Part shown: piece by piece, positions 8,300-16,492 of the stretch
How positions within the stretch are numbered: position 1 is the first letter of the stretch
How the letters are laid out: each line of letters begins with the position of its first letter
Assembly: GCA_031262485.1 (NCBI GenBank)
Contig: JAISHO010000008.1
Location: 25,302-89,301, forward strand
Reading direction: 5' to 3'
Source of the DNA: Propionibacteriaceae bacterium
Lineage (GTDB): Bacteria > Actinomycetota > Actinomycetes > Propionibacteriales > Propionibacteriaceae
DNA length: 64,000 bases
Translations under genes and position numbers: made by a program
The notes under the pieces: generated by a model
The model's input: the letters and a program-made list of their open reading frames with translations, nothing else
What the model was told of the DNA's origin: nothing
Database searches by the model: none

Positions 8300-9091
8300 T
8301 CGCCATGACTCGCATGTGCCCCACAAGTCCCCGGCCCGGGACCGCCGTTGGCTCGGCGATCCCGTGACGCCGGGCGAGAGTACTCCTTCATCACCCACGG
8401 GTGAGTTCCTCAACTCAGCAAGAGGGTTAATTTCCTCTGCTTGAATCGATGGCCATCTCGTGTGGGCCCTGAAACGACCCTAGATCGTTCAGCGAGGCAG
8501 TGCCAACCCGGGTGCTCGATGGGAGGAGTAAGAATTCCCCAAGAGTCCCTCTCGCTTCTCTCATTGTCCTTGAGAACAAGGTATTTGCTGGAGAAAACGA
8601 GGGGAAAAGGCTCACAGGGAGAGAAGGTTGACAACCTTCATGTCGTTCTCGAGGGTAAGAGAAAGGCGATCGTCGGTTCCAGGGAGCGAGACGACGTCCG
8701 ATGGGGGAGAGGGTGGCGAATCGCCGCTCTACCGGGAGATCGAACGAGATTCTGAGCGTCACGAGGCGCATTCGGCGGCGGTCGCCTGGGGAAGATCGTG
8801 GTTTCTTGGTGAGCCCGTTCGGAGGGGGTGGGGCCTTTCGCCTGACTGTCACGGTGGGTCACCTACGGAAAACATATTGGAATAGTAAATAACTATATAT
8901 TTTTTAGCGATCATCTCATAGTGTTGTGTCAATCCTCTTATCGTGGATAGGATCACATGCGACGATCCTCGTGGAATCGGAAGAAGAGGTGTGGCGCGGA
9001 GTTTCCCCTGCGGCGTCCCCCCTCATTCCCCCACTAGGGCCGTCAGACTGTGATAACCGCCCAGACGGGGGCGGCCCCTCTCCACAGGAAG
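8300..9091. other. 792-bp intergenic region without a supported gene
   Basis: No open frame here has coding character or a recognisable product. It holds a perfect inverted repeat GAAGGTTG-A-CAACCTTC (8623-8639) and an AT-rich patch around 8871-8915 (AATAACTATATATTTTTTAG) in otherwise GC-rich DNA. The patch lies about 180 bp before the LPQTG surface protein gene and could contain its promoter and an Lsr2-binding region. I see no tRNA or riboswitch. Confidence 0.5.
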
Positions 9092-11062
9092 ATGATGACG
9101 GTGAGACCCTCCACACGTTCCCCCCTCCTCGCTCGGCTGCGCACGCCTCTGATCGCGCTCATGGCCGCAGTCGGCCTCACGGTCGGCGGCGTCGGCGCCC
9201 TGACCATGGCCCAAGCGGCCGGTGTCGCGAGCTGTGCCGATCCCCTCGGCGCCACCGGCGACGGCGTCTGCGGTGACGGCATCGTCAACGTCGAAGGGCC
9301 CAGCCTCGCCGTCGCCACCTGGTCCGTCCCCGGTGATGGAGCGACGGTCGTCCCGGGCGATGTCATCCGCTACGCCGTCCTCGTCACGAACAACGGCTCT
9401 GATTCTCTGTTCACCTACTCGGCGGTCGTCGATCTCGCCGGCGTCGCCGCGGTCGCCGACATTGACGCGGGCTCCCTCGTCCAAACGGATGGGCCGTTGC
9501 CCTCGATGGGCGTCTACGACGTTGGCGCACAATCGATCATCATCTCCGGCAGCCAGTTCGAAGCCGGAGAATCCGTCGTCTTCACCTACGCCGCCACGGT
9601 GCGCGCCGACGCCGCGGACGGCACGGTCGCCAGCCAAACCGTCACCGCCTCGGCGGAGACCTATCCATCGTTCCCGGCCATCACCCCGGGGGCGGCTCCC
9701 GTCAACTGTGTCGCCGGCGCCGCCACCGATCCGCTCTGCTCGACCGATCACCCACTCCCCGCGCCGGCGTCCGAGCCGACCGTCGAACCGGAACCCACCC
9801 CGGAGCCGACCGTCGAACCGGAACCGACTCCGGAACCGTCGCCCACCGCCGATCCGACGCCGGAACCCTCTCCGGAGCCGTCGCCCGAGCCCACCCCGAC
9901 CCCGGAGCCGACGCCGACACCGGAATCCGTCGTGACCCCGAGCCCGACACCGACCCTCGTGGAGACGACTCCCACGCCGTCCCCGACTCCGTCGCCCACC
10001 ACGTCGCCGACGCCCACCCCTTCCCCCACGCCCACGCCGCAACCTCGGCCCGCGGTCACCGAGGCGACGCCTGAGCCGACACCGACGGAAGGGCCCGCGG
10101 TCGCGATCCCCGAACCTGAGGTCGGCGTCGAACTGCTCGTCGACTCCGAACTCGGCGCCGGCGAGACGGGCCGGGCCGGCGACACCATCACCTATGACGT
10201 CTCCGTCACCAACACCGGCGAGTCCGCCCTCAACGGTCTGACGATCCAGCAGTCGCTCGACGGCGTCACCCCCGTCGACTTCCCCGTCGACGCCGAGACG
10301 CTTCTGCCCGGAGAGACGGTCGAGGGCCTGGCCACCTACACCGTCACCCAGGCTGACGCCGACGCCGGCGTCGTCGTCAACGAGGTCGTGGCTGACGCCC
10401 GCAGCGATGTCGGCGAGGCCGTCGTCTCGCCCTTCGGCACCTCGGTGCCCCTGGCCGCCTACCCGGCCATGAAGATGACGAAGAACGGCGTCCTCGAGCA
10501 CCCCGAGGCTCCCGAGGTGGGCGACACGCTGACGTACACCTTCACCGTTCACAACACCGGCGACGTCACTCTCCTCGACGTCGAGATCACCGATCCGCTC
10601 AACGGGCTCTCCGGCATCAGCTACGGCCCCTGGCCGCAAGGCACGAAGGGCGTCGTCGGGCCGGGCCAGACGATCGACGGCGTCGCCGTCTACATCTTGA
10701 CCGAGCACGACTTCGAGGTCGGCTGGGTCCTCAACACCGCCATCGTGCGGGCCAAGACGCCGCGGCCGAAGGGAGGAGACGATGTCACCGCCGGCGGGAA
10801 CGTCGTCGAGAACGCTCCGTCGGCCAGCGACACCGTCCGCATCGACCTCGTCGGCGATGGCATCCCCGGCACGCGTGATGGCTTGGTCGGCGGCGCCACC
10901 GATAGCGGATCCACCGGTGGGGCGGCGGTCGCCCCCGACGTCCTCCCCCAGACCGGTACGTCCGACGCCGCCACCGTCCTCGCCCTCCTCGGCGTCGTCT
11001 CGATCGGCCTTGGCACGGTGACCCTGCGGCGCCTCCCGCGCCCGCGCCGCGCTCTCGTCTGA
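9092..11062 (+). CDS. LPXTG-anchored surface protein with DUF11-type repeats and Pro-rich stalk
   Basis: Secreted, sortase-anchored protein of 656 residues. An N-terminal signal peptide (basic start, hydrophobic LIALMAAVGLTVGGVGAL, Ala-rich cleavage area) is followed by a DUF11-like beta domain, a stalk of roughly 120 residues made of PTPEPS-type repeats (about residues 223-346), and two more DUF11-like domains (TYDVSVTNTGESALNGL and TYTFTVHNTGDVTLLDV). LPQTG at residue 618, a hydrophobic helix and an RRLPRPRR tail form the wall-sorting signal. DUF11 domains often form isopeptide-stabilised stalks. AGGAA precedes ATG 9092/9095; GTG 9101 is an alternative start. The gene ends at a strong terminator. 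No sortase gene is in the window. Confidence 0.82.
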   Translation: MMTVRPSTRSPLLARLRTPLIALMAAVGLTVGGVGALTMAQAAGVASCADPLGATGDGVCGDGIVNVEGPSLAVATWSVPGDGATVVPGDVIRYAVLVTNNGSDSLFTYSAVVDLAGVAAVADIDAGSLVQTDGPLPSMGVYDVGAQSIIISGSQFEAGESVVFTYAATVRADAADGTVASQTVTASAETYPSFPAITPGAAPVNCVAGAATDPLCSTDHPLPAPASEPTVEPEPTPEPTVEPEPTPEPSPTADPTPEPSPEPSPEPTPTPEPTPTPESVVTPSPTPTLVETTPTPSPTPSPTTSPTPTPSPTPTPQPRPAVTEATPEPTPTEGPAVAIPEPEVGVELLVDSELGAGETGRAGDTITYDVSVTNTGESALNGLTIQQSLDGVTPVDFPVDAETLLPGETVEGLATYTVTQADADAGVVVNEVVADARSDVGEAVVSPFGTSVPLAAYPAMKMTKNGVLEHPEAPEVGDTLTYTFTVHNTGDVTLLDVEITDPLNGLSGISYGPWPQGTKGVVGPGQTIDGVAVYILTEHDFEVGWVLNTAIVRAKTPRPKGGDDVTAGGNVVENAPSASDTVRIDLVGDGIPGTRDGLVGGATDSGSTGGAAVAPDVLPQTGTSDAATVLALLGVVSIGLGTVTLRRLPRPRRALV

Positions 11063-11097
11063 CCACAACGAACCAGCGACATTCTTAACTGAACGAT

Positions 11098-11135
11098 GGC
11101 CCGGCCTCCCGCGATCGTCCGTGGGAGGCCGGGCC
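11098..11135 (+). terminator. terminator between the LPQTG gene and ileS
   Basis: Perfect 13-bp arms GGCCCGGCCTCCC (11098-11110) and GGGAGGCCGGGCC (11123-11135). Only a weak T-tract follows (GTTCC), as is common in high-GC genomes. I see no T-box conserved motif between it and ileS. Confidence 0.75.
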
Positions 11136-11237
11136 GTTCCGTCGCATCGTAAGATAGGGCGTTGTGCGCGCCCACGAGACGCCCAATCCGATGGCGTGGC
11201 GCCGAAGACGCCCCCAGAACATGAGGTGAAGAACACG

Positions 11238-14200
11238 ATGACCACACCCGAGGACGATCGCCCGTTCGCTTATCGCGCGGTGCCGCCCCAGATCGACCTG
11301 CCGGCGATGGAACACGAGATTCTCGACCTGTGGGCCGGGCGCGACACCTTCACCCGTTCGCTCGATCGCCCCGACGCCGAGACGTGGACCTTCTACGAGG
11401 GCCCGCCGACGGCCAACGGCATGCCCGGCACCCATCACATCGAGGCGCGCGCCTTCAAGGACGTCTTCCCCCGCTTCAAGACGATGCAGGGTTACCGGGT
11501 GCCGCGCAAGGCCGGTTGGGATTGCCACGGGCTGCCCGTCGAACTGGCGGTCGAGAAGGAACTCGGCTTCAACGGCAAGCCCGACATCGAGACGTACGGC
11601 ATCGAGGAGTTCAACGCCCGCTGCCGCGAGTCGGTCGGCCGCTATGTCGGCATGTGGCGCGAGTTGACAACGCGGATGGGCTATTGGGTCAACCTCGACG
11701 AGGCCTATTGGACGATGTCGCCCGACTACGTCGAATCAGTCTGGTGGGCCCTCAAACAGATCCATGACAAGGGACTTCTCGTCGAGGATTACCGCGTCGC
11801 CCCGTACTGCCCGCGTTGCGGCACGACTCTGTCGGACCACGAGTTGGCCCAGGGCTACGAGGACGTCACCGACACGACTGTCTTTGTCCGTCTGCCGCTG
11901 ACCGAGGGCCCGTGGGCGGGCAAGGCCAGCCTCGTCATCTGGACGACGACGCCGTGGACACTCATCTCCAACACCGCCGCCGCCGTCCACCCCGACGTCG
12001 ACTATGTCGCCTGCACGAACGGCACGGAGACCCTCATCGTCGCCAAGGCCCTCCGCGAGGCCGTCTTGGGCGAGGAGTATCGCGTCGTCGCGACGATGAC
12101 GGGCGCCGAGATGGCCGGGTGGCACTATGAGCGCCCCTTCGACGTCGTCGACATGCCCGGCGACGCCAACTACGTCGTGACGGCCGATTTCGTGACGACG
12201 GAGGACGGCACCGGCATCGTCCACGAGGCTCCCGCCTTCGGCGAGGTCGACATGCAGACCGGCCGGGCCCACAACCTCCCCCTCGTCAACCCGATTTTGC
12301 CCGACGGCTCCTTCGAGGCCGGGCTTCCCCTTGTCGGGGGCATGTTCTTCAAATCGGCCGACCGACCCATCATCGACGATCTCAAAGCCCGCGGCCTGCT
12401 CCTGCGCGCCGTCGACGTCGAGCACTCCTATCCGCACTGCTGGCGCTGTCATACGACGCTTATCTACTACGCCCAGCCCAGCTGGTATATCCGCACGACG
12501 GCGATCCGCGAGGCCCTCCTGCGCGAGAACGAGGCGACGAACTGGCACCCCGACCACATCAAGCACGGCCGCTACGGCGACTGGCTCGAGAACAACGTCG
12601 ACTGGGCCTTGTCGCGGAAGCGCTACTGGGGGACCCCGTTGCCGATCTGGCGTTGCGAGAACCTGCACCAGGTCTGCGTCGGCTCTCGGGCCGAGTTGAG
12701 CGAGCGGACGGGCACGGATCACTCCGCGCTCGACCCGCATCGCCCCTTCGTCGACGAGGTGACGTTCCCCTGCCCCGAGTGCGGCCAGGAGATGTTCCGG
12801 GTGCCGGAGGTGATCGACGCGTGGTTCGACTCCGGTTCGATGCCGTTCGCCCAGTGGGGCTACCCCTGGGCCGAGGGTTCGAAGGAGAAGCTCGAGCAGG
12901 CTTTCCCGGCCGATTTCATCTGCGAGGCGATCGACCAGACGCGCGGCTGGTTCTACTCGCTCATGGCGGTCGCCACGCTCGTCTTCGATCGCAGTTCCTA
13001 CAGTGACGTGCTCTGCCTCGGTCACATACTGGCTGAGGACGGCCGCAAGATGTCCAAGCACCTTGGCAACATCCTCGAGCCGATCCCCTTGCTCGACCAG
13101 CACGGGGCAGACGCGGTGCGTTGGTTCATGGTGGCCGGCGGCTCGCCGTGGGCGTCCCGGCGCGTCGGGCACGCCACGATCCAGGAGACGGTCCGCAAGG
13201 TGCTGTTGACCTACTGGAACTCGGTCAGCTTCCAGGCTCTCTACGCCCGCGTCAACGGGTGGACGTCACGCCCTGGCGAGGCTGGTCGGCGCGACCTGCC
13301 ACCCGCCCAGCGTCACGTGTTGGACCGCTGGCTCGTCTCCGCCACCCAGGCGCTCATCCGCGACGTCACCGAGGCGCTCGAGGCTTTCGACACACTGCGG
13401 GCCGGCTCCCTCATCACCGACTTCGTCGACGAGTTGTCGAATTGGTACGTGCGCCGCTCACGCCGCCGCTTCTGGGCTGGCGACGATTCCGCGTTGACGA
13501 CGCTGCACGAGACCCTCGACGCGCTCACCCGCCTCATGGCGCCGATCGCGCCCTTCATCACCGAGCGGGTCTGGCAGGACCTCTTCGTGCCGACCAATCC
13601 GAACGCCCCGGACTCCGTCCACCTGGCCCATTGGCCCGTGGCCGACGAGACGCTCATCGACGACGCTCTCAACGAGGCCATGACGACGGCCCGCCGCGTC
13701 GTCGAACTGGGCCGCTCGGCCCGCGCCGAGGCCAAGATGAAGATCCGCCAACCGTTGGCCCGCGCGCTCGTCTCCTCGTCCTCGCTGGCTCGCTTGGGCG
13801 ACGACCTCGTCGCCGAAGTGGCCTCCGAACTCAACGTCATGGCCGTCGAATCCTTCACCTCGGCCGGCGACCTCGTCGACTACGTCGCCAAGGGTAACTT
13901 CCGTGCCTTGGGCAAGCGTTTCGGCCAGCGCACCCCCGTCGTCGCCAACGCCATCGCCGCCGCCGACCCGGCCGCCCTGGCCGCAGCCCTGGCTGAATCT
14001 GGCAGCGCGTCCGTCACCCTGCCCGACGGCGAGACGGTCGAGGTCTCCTCCGAAGAGGTCCTCATCTCCGAGCGCCCCCGCGAGGGCTGGATGGTCGTCG
14101 GCGAGCACGGCGACACCGTCGCCCTCGACCTCGAGCTGACCGACGACCTGATTCGGGCCGGGCAAGTCCGCGAGGTGATCCGCAGCGTCCAAGAGACCCG

Positions 14201-14402
14201 CAAGACGACCGGCCTCGACGTCTCCGACCGCATCACTCTCACCTGGTCCGCCGCCGGCGACACCGGCGAAGCCATCGAGGCCGCCGCCCCCCAGATCGCC
14301 GAAGAGGTCCTAGCCACGACGATGACCCGCGTCGCCGAACCGGGCGAGGACTGGACGACCGACGCCGAGACGGGGGTGGCTTACACGCTGGCGAAGGCGT
14401 AG
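11238..14402 (+). CDS. ileS: isoleucyl-tRNA synthetase, type 2 (eukaryotic-like)
   Basis: Charges tRNA-Ile. Class I signatures are HHIE (HIGH equivalent) at residues 66-69 and KMSKH at 604-608. The editing-domain neighbourhood contains WTTTPWTL, and the zinc-site cysteines CPRC and CHTT/CPEC are visible. The sequence GPPTANGMPGTHHIE with WDCHGLPVELAVEKELG, and the lack of a C-terminal zinc finger, place it with type 2 enzymes, which are usually insensitive to mupirocin. The 1054-residue length fits. ATG 11238 has AGGTGA about 10 bases upstream. It stands alone between a surface protein and an accessory toxin-like unit. Confidence 0.95.
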   Translation: MTTPEDDRPFAYRAVPPQIDLPAMEHEILDLWAGRDTFTRSLDRPDAETWTFYEGPPTANGMPGTHHIEARAFKDVFPRFKTMQGYRVPRKAGWDCHGLPVELAVEKELGFNGKPDIETYGIEEFNARCRESVGRYVGMWRELTTRMGYWVNLDEAYWTMSPDYVESVWWALKQIHDKGLLVEDYRVAPYCPRCGTTLSDHELAQGYEDVTDTTVFVRLPLTEGPWAGKASLVIWTTTPWTLISNTAAAVHPDVDYVACTNGTETLIVAKALREAVLGEEYRVVATMTGAEMAGWHYERPFDVVDMPGDANYVVTADFVTTEDGTGIVHEAPAFGEVDMQTGRAHNLPLVNPILPDGSFEAGLPLVGGMFFKSADRPIIDDLKARGLLLRAVDVEHSYPHCWRCHTTLIYYAQPSWYIRTTAIREALLRENEATNWHPDHIKHGRYGDWLENNVDWALSRKRYWGTPLPIWRCENLHQVCVGSRAELSERTGTDHSALDPHRPFVDEVTFPCPECGQEMFRVPEVIDAWFDSGSMPFAQWGYPWAEGSKEKLEQAFPADFICEAIDQTRGWFYSLMAVATLVFDRSSYSDVLCLGHILAEDGRKMSKHLGNILEPIPLLDQHGADAVRWFMVAGGSPWASRRVGHATIQETVRKVLLTYWNSVSFQALYARVNGWTSRPGEAGRRDLPPAQRHVLDRWLVSATQALIRDVTEALEAFDTLRAGSLITDFVDELSNWYVRRSRRRFWAGDDSALTTLHETLDALTRLMAPIAPFITERVWQDLFVPTNPNAPDSVHLAHWPVADETLIDDALNEAMTTARRVVELGRSARAEAKMKIRQPLARALVSSSSLARLGDDLVAEVASELNVMAVESFTSAGDLVDYVAKGNFRALGKRFGQRTPVVANAIAAADPAALAAALAESGSASVTLPDGETVEVSSEEVLISERPREGWMVVGEHGDTVALDLELTDDLIRAGQVREVIRSVQETRKTTGLDVSDRITLTWSAAGDTGEAIEAAAPQIAEEVLATTMTRVAEPGEDWTTDAETGVAYTLAKA

Positions 14403-14519
14403 GTCGTAGGTACGCTGGCGCGAGCGGGTTGATCAATCCCACAGCCTGGCTCTCTGTCAGGAGCCCTCCACAGGCGTGCGAACGCAGGCGCTGCGGTCGA
14501 CCAAGGAAAGGATCTGTGA

Positions 14520-14555
14520 ATTTCGAATCTACCGTTCAGCTGGTAGATTCGAAAT
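14520..14555. promoter_or_regulatory. 14-bp-arm palindromic operator containing the -10 element of the regulator/nucleotidyltransferase unit
   Basis: ATTTCGAATCTACC (14520-14533) and GGTAGATTCGAAAT (14542-14555) are perfect inverted arms separated by 8 bases. The right arm contains TAGATT (14544-14549), placed 7 bases before ATG 14557, which fits a leaderless -10. A further partial half-site GGTAGATC lies at 14563-14570 inside the coding region. Binding of the encoded wHTH protein here would block its own promoter. Confidence 0.7.
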
Positions 14556-14556
14556 C

Positions 14557-15534
14557 ATGAGTGGTAGATCAGGTGCGGCTCTCCGGTTCCTGCGCGCTGA
14601 CGTAGATGAGTCCGCGAAGCTCAGCGAACTGAGCCTGAAAGGCCTCATGAGCGTCGCCCTCACAAGCCGTTATGAGTTCTATGGATTGTCGCTTCTTGAG
14701 GAAGACTACGTCGTCGCCTCGCCCGTCGGGCCATTCACTGTCGATCGGTTGGCGGCCGACTTCAGCGCCATCGAGGCGAAGACCAGCAAGCCGGTCATCG
14801 CGCTTGTCTCCCAGCTTTCGCCCTACTTCCGTAAAGCGTTGATCGCAAGACGCATCCCATTCTTGCTGGAAGATAAACAGGCTTATTTGCCTTTTATCTA
14901 CCTGAACGTGATCGCCTCCACGTCTATTCATCAACCACGCGACTTCGCTCCCGCCACTCAAGCGGTGTTCCTGGCTTTGCTGTATTCCGAGGGTGTGCCG
15001 CAGAGCCAGGAGAGCCTTGAGAGGCAGCTTCTCCTCTCACCCATGTCCGTGTCCCGAGCGGTCGGGCAACTCGCTAGCCATGAGCTGATCGACGTGGAGA
15101 CGACGGGGAAGACGGGGCGACGCAAAGTCATCACGGTGCCTGACGCCGCCGTGTTCTATCGCTTGGGGATGGAGCACTTCGGCGAAGCGGTGAAACGATC
15201 CATTCACATCGCCGGGAAACCGCCTCAGGGGTTGCTCCGCAGCGGAATCGACGCATTGTCGCGAAGAACCATGCTCGGCCCGCCGGAGTGTCCCTCGTTC
15301 GCGGCGTCCAAGCGCCACTATCAGGAACTCGAATCACAGCAAATCGACTGGCGCGAAGCGGCGGATCGACGAGACTCGTTCAAAGTAGACCTCCTTGGCT
15401 ACGATCCATCGACGCTGACCTCCGACGACCTTGTCGATCCCGTGACAATGGTGCTCACCGTGGATCATCACGACGAACGGATCGACGAGGCGATCGACAC
15501 GTACATGAGAGAATTCGCATGGTATTCGGAATAG
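14557..15534 (+). CDS. winged-helix regulator, putative antitoxin of the nucleotidyltransferase unit
   Basis: A 325-residue protein with a MarR-like winged helix around residues 165-200 (LLLSPMSVSRAVGQLASHEL, then TGKTGRRKVITV as the wing). The N-terminal half is a separate domain rich in SxLSPYF and LEDKQAYLPF segments that I do not recognise. It ends 16 bp inside the following nucleotidyltransferase gene, the arrangement of antitoxin-toxin operons such as AbiEi/AbiEii, although the domain order is not that of classical AbiEi. ATG 14557 follows the palindromic operator by one base, so the mRNA may be leaderless. Longer starts would put the operator inside the protein. Base composition is lower in GC than neighbours, which suggests transfer. 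Confidence 0.65.
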   Translation: MSGRSGAALRFLRADVDESAKLSELSLKGLMSVALTSRYEFYGLSLLEEDYVVASPVGPFTVDRLAADFSAIEAKTSKPVIALVSQLSPYFRKALIARRIPFLLEDKQAYLPFIYLNVIASTSIHQPRDFAPATQAVFLALLYSEGVPQSQESLERQLLLSPMSVSRAVGQLASHELIDVETTGKTGRRKVITVPDAAVFYRLGMEHFGEAVKRSIHIAGKPPQGLLRSGIDALSRRTMLGPPECPSFAASKRHYQELESQQIDWREAADRRDSFKVDLLGYDPSTLTSDDLVDPVTMVLTVDHHDERIDEAIDTYMREFAWYSE

Positions 15535-16271
15535 ATGTGTTCGCCCGGCACTTCCACGACTTCGAGAACCGTTACGTGCTCATCGGCGGCACAGCGTGCC
15601 AACTCGTTCTCAGCGAGCAGGGTCAGTCCTTCAGGGCAACCAAAGACCTTGACATCGTCATTGTCGCCGAAACAGTGGACGCGGCGTACATCGCTCGTTT
15701 CCTGGAGTTCGTGGAACTCGGAGGTTACCGCCACATCAGCCGTTCCAGCGGCAACCGACAGTACTACCGCTTCGACGCTCCCGACCAAGCCGGTTATCCC
15801 GCCATGCTCGAGTTGTTCTCCCGCCGACCAGAGACGCTCGAAAACGTGGACACGCATCTAGGGAGAGTTCGTGTCGAAGACGCCCCGCACAGCTTGTCAG
15901 CGATCCTACTTGACGACGACTATTACCGATTGCTCATGCAAGGCGTCACGGTCATCGCAGACGTGCCGGTTCTCGATCTCGAGCATTTGCCCACCTTCAA
16001 GATGAAGGCATGGCTCGAACTCACGGCGACACGAGCCCGAGGCACGCACGTCAACTCAGGTGATATCGCTAAACACAAGAACGACGTCTTTCGACTCGTT
16101 TCCGTAATCGAACCGGATACTCGCGTCCTGCTGCCAGCATCGGTTCGAAATGACGTGCGCGCATTCCTTGACTCGGTTCCTCTGACCAGCAACGATCTCG
16201 TCAACCTCGGCATTCGTGGTTACTCTCCCGACGAGATACGCGAACTGATCGCTGAGATCTACTCGGTGTGA
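15519..16271 (+). CDS. nucleotidyltransferase of the AbiEii/AbiGii toxin-like group
   Basis: A 250-residue DNA polymerase beta-type nucleotidyltransferase. The GG motif is in LIGGTACQLVL (Gly23-Gly24), followed by TKDLDIVIV with the metal-binding pair Asp43 and Asp45. AbiEii/MenT-type enzymes with this layout transfer nucleotides to tRNA or other targets and stop growth. The C-terminal part has HLPTFKMKAWLEL and DIAKHKNDVFRL, typical of the group. Its start lies inside the upstream wHTH gene (16-bp overlap), indicating translational coupling. Toxicity and target are inferred from family only. Confidence 0.75.
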   Translation: MVFGIDVFARHFHDFENRYVLIGGTACQLVLSEQGQSFRATKDLDIVIVAETVDAAYIARFLEFVELGGYRHISRSSGNRQYYRFDAPDQAGYPAMLELFSRRPETLENVDTHLGRVRVEDAPHSLSAILLDDDYYRLLMQGVTVIADVPVLDLEHLPTFKMKAWLELTATRARGTHVNSGDIAKHKNDVFRLVSVIEPDTRVLLPASVRNDVRAFLDSVPLTSNDLVNLGIRGYSPDEIRELIAEIYSV

Positions 16272-16399
16272 GCGGTTTCGAAACACCGCTGCTTCGGCTC
16301 ATACCTTCAGACGGAGCCAACTCCCAGACCCTGTCGGGCCATATCTGTAACCGCGCGCTTGGTGATCAAGGTCGCCCTGATGTACGCTTCCATGCACCT

Positions 16400-16433
16400 A
16401 CCCGGTCCTCCCACGTGAAGCCGGGTTTTTCTT
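16400..16433 (+). terminator. terminator after the nucleotidyltransferase unit
   Basis: ACCCGG (16400-16405) and CCGGGT (16421-16426) arms are followed by TTTTCTTTG, a good T-tract for this GC-rich DNA. Confidence 0.7.
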
Positions 16434-16480
16434 TGCCCTTGAAGGCTGACGAGTCAGAATCTCCGATCCTGAATTCGTCG

Positions 16481-16486
16481 TAAGGT
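16481..16486 (+). promoter_or_regulatory. -10 element TAAGGT of a probable leaderless dnaX promoter
   Basis: TAAGGT ends 6 bases before ATG 16493; no Shine-Dalgarno sequence is present in the gap. Supports ATG 16493 as the start. Confidence 0.45.
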
Positions 16487-16492
16487 TGGCCC

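Noticed and set aside
8410..8634. 74-codon minus-strand frame in the 8.3-9.1 kb gap
   Set aside because: No ribosome site, no family, and unusual composition; the region is better read as intergenic.
11063..11237. T-box riboswitch before ileS
   Set aside because: Only a plain GC-rich terminator is present; no conserved T-box sequence was seen.
16268..16483. 71-codon frame after the nucleotidyltransferase, starting with GTG overlapping its stop
   Set aside because: A rho-independent terminator (16400-16433) lies inside it and the product has no recognisable feature.
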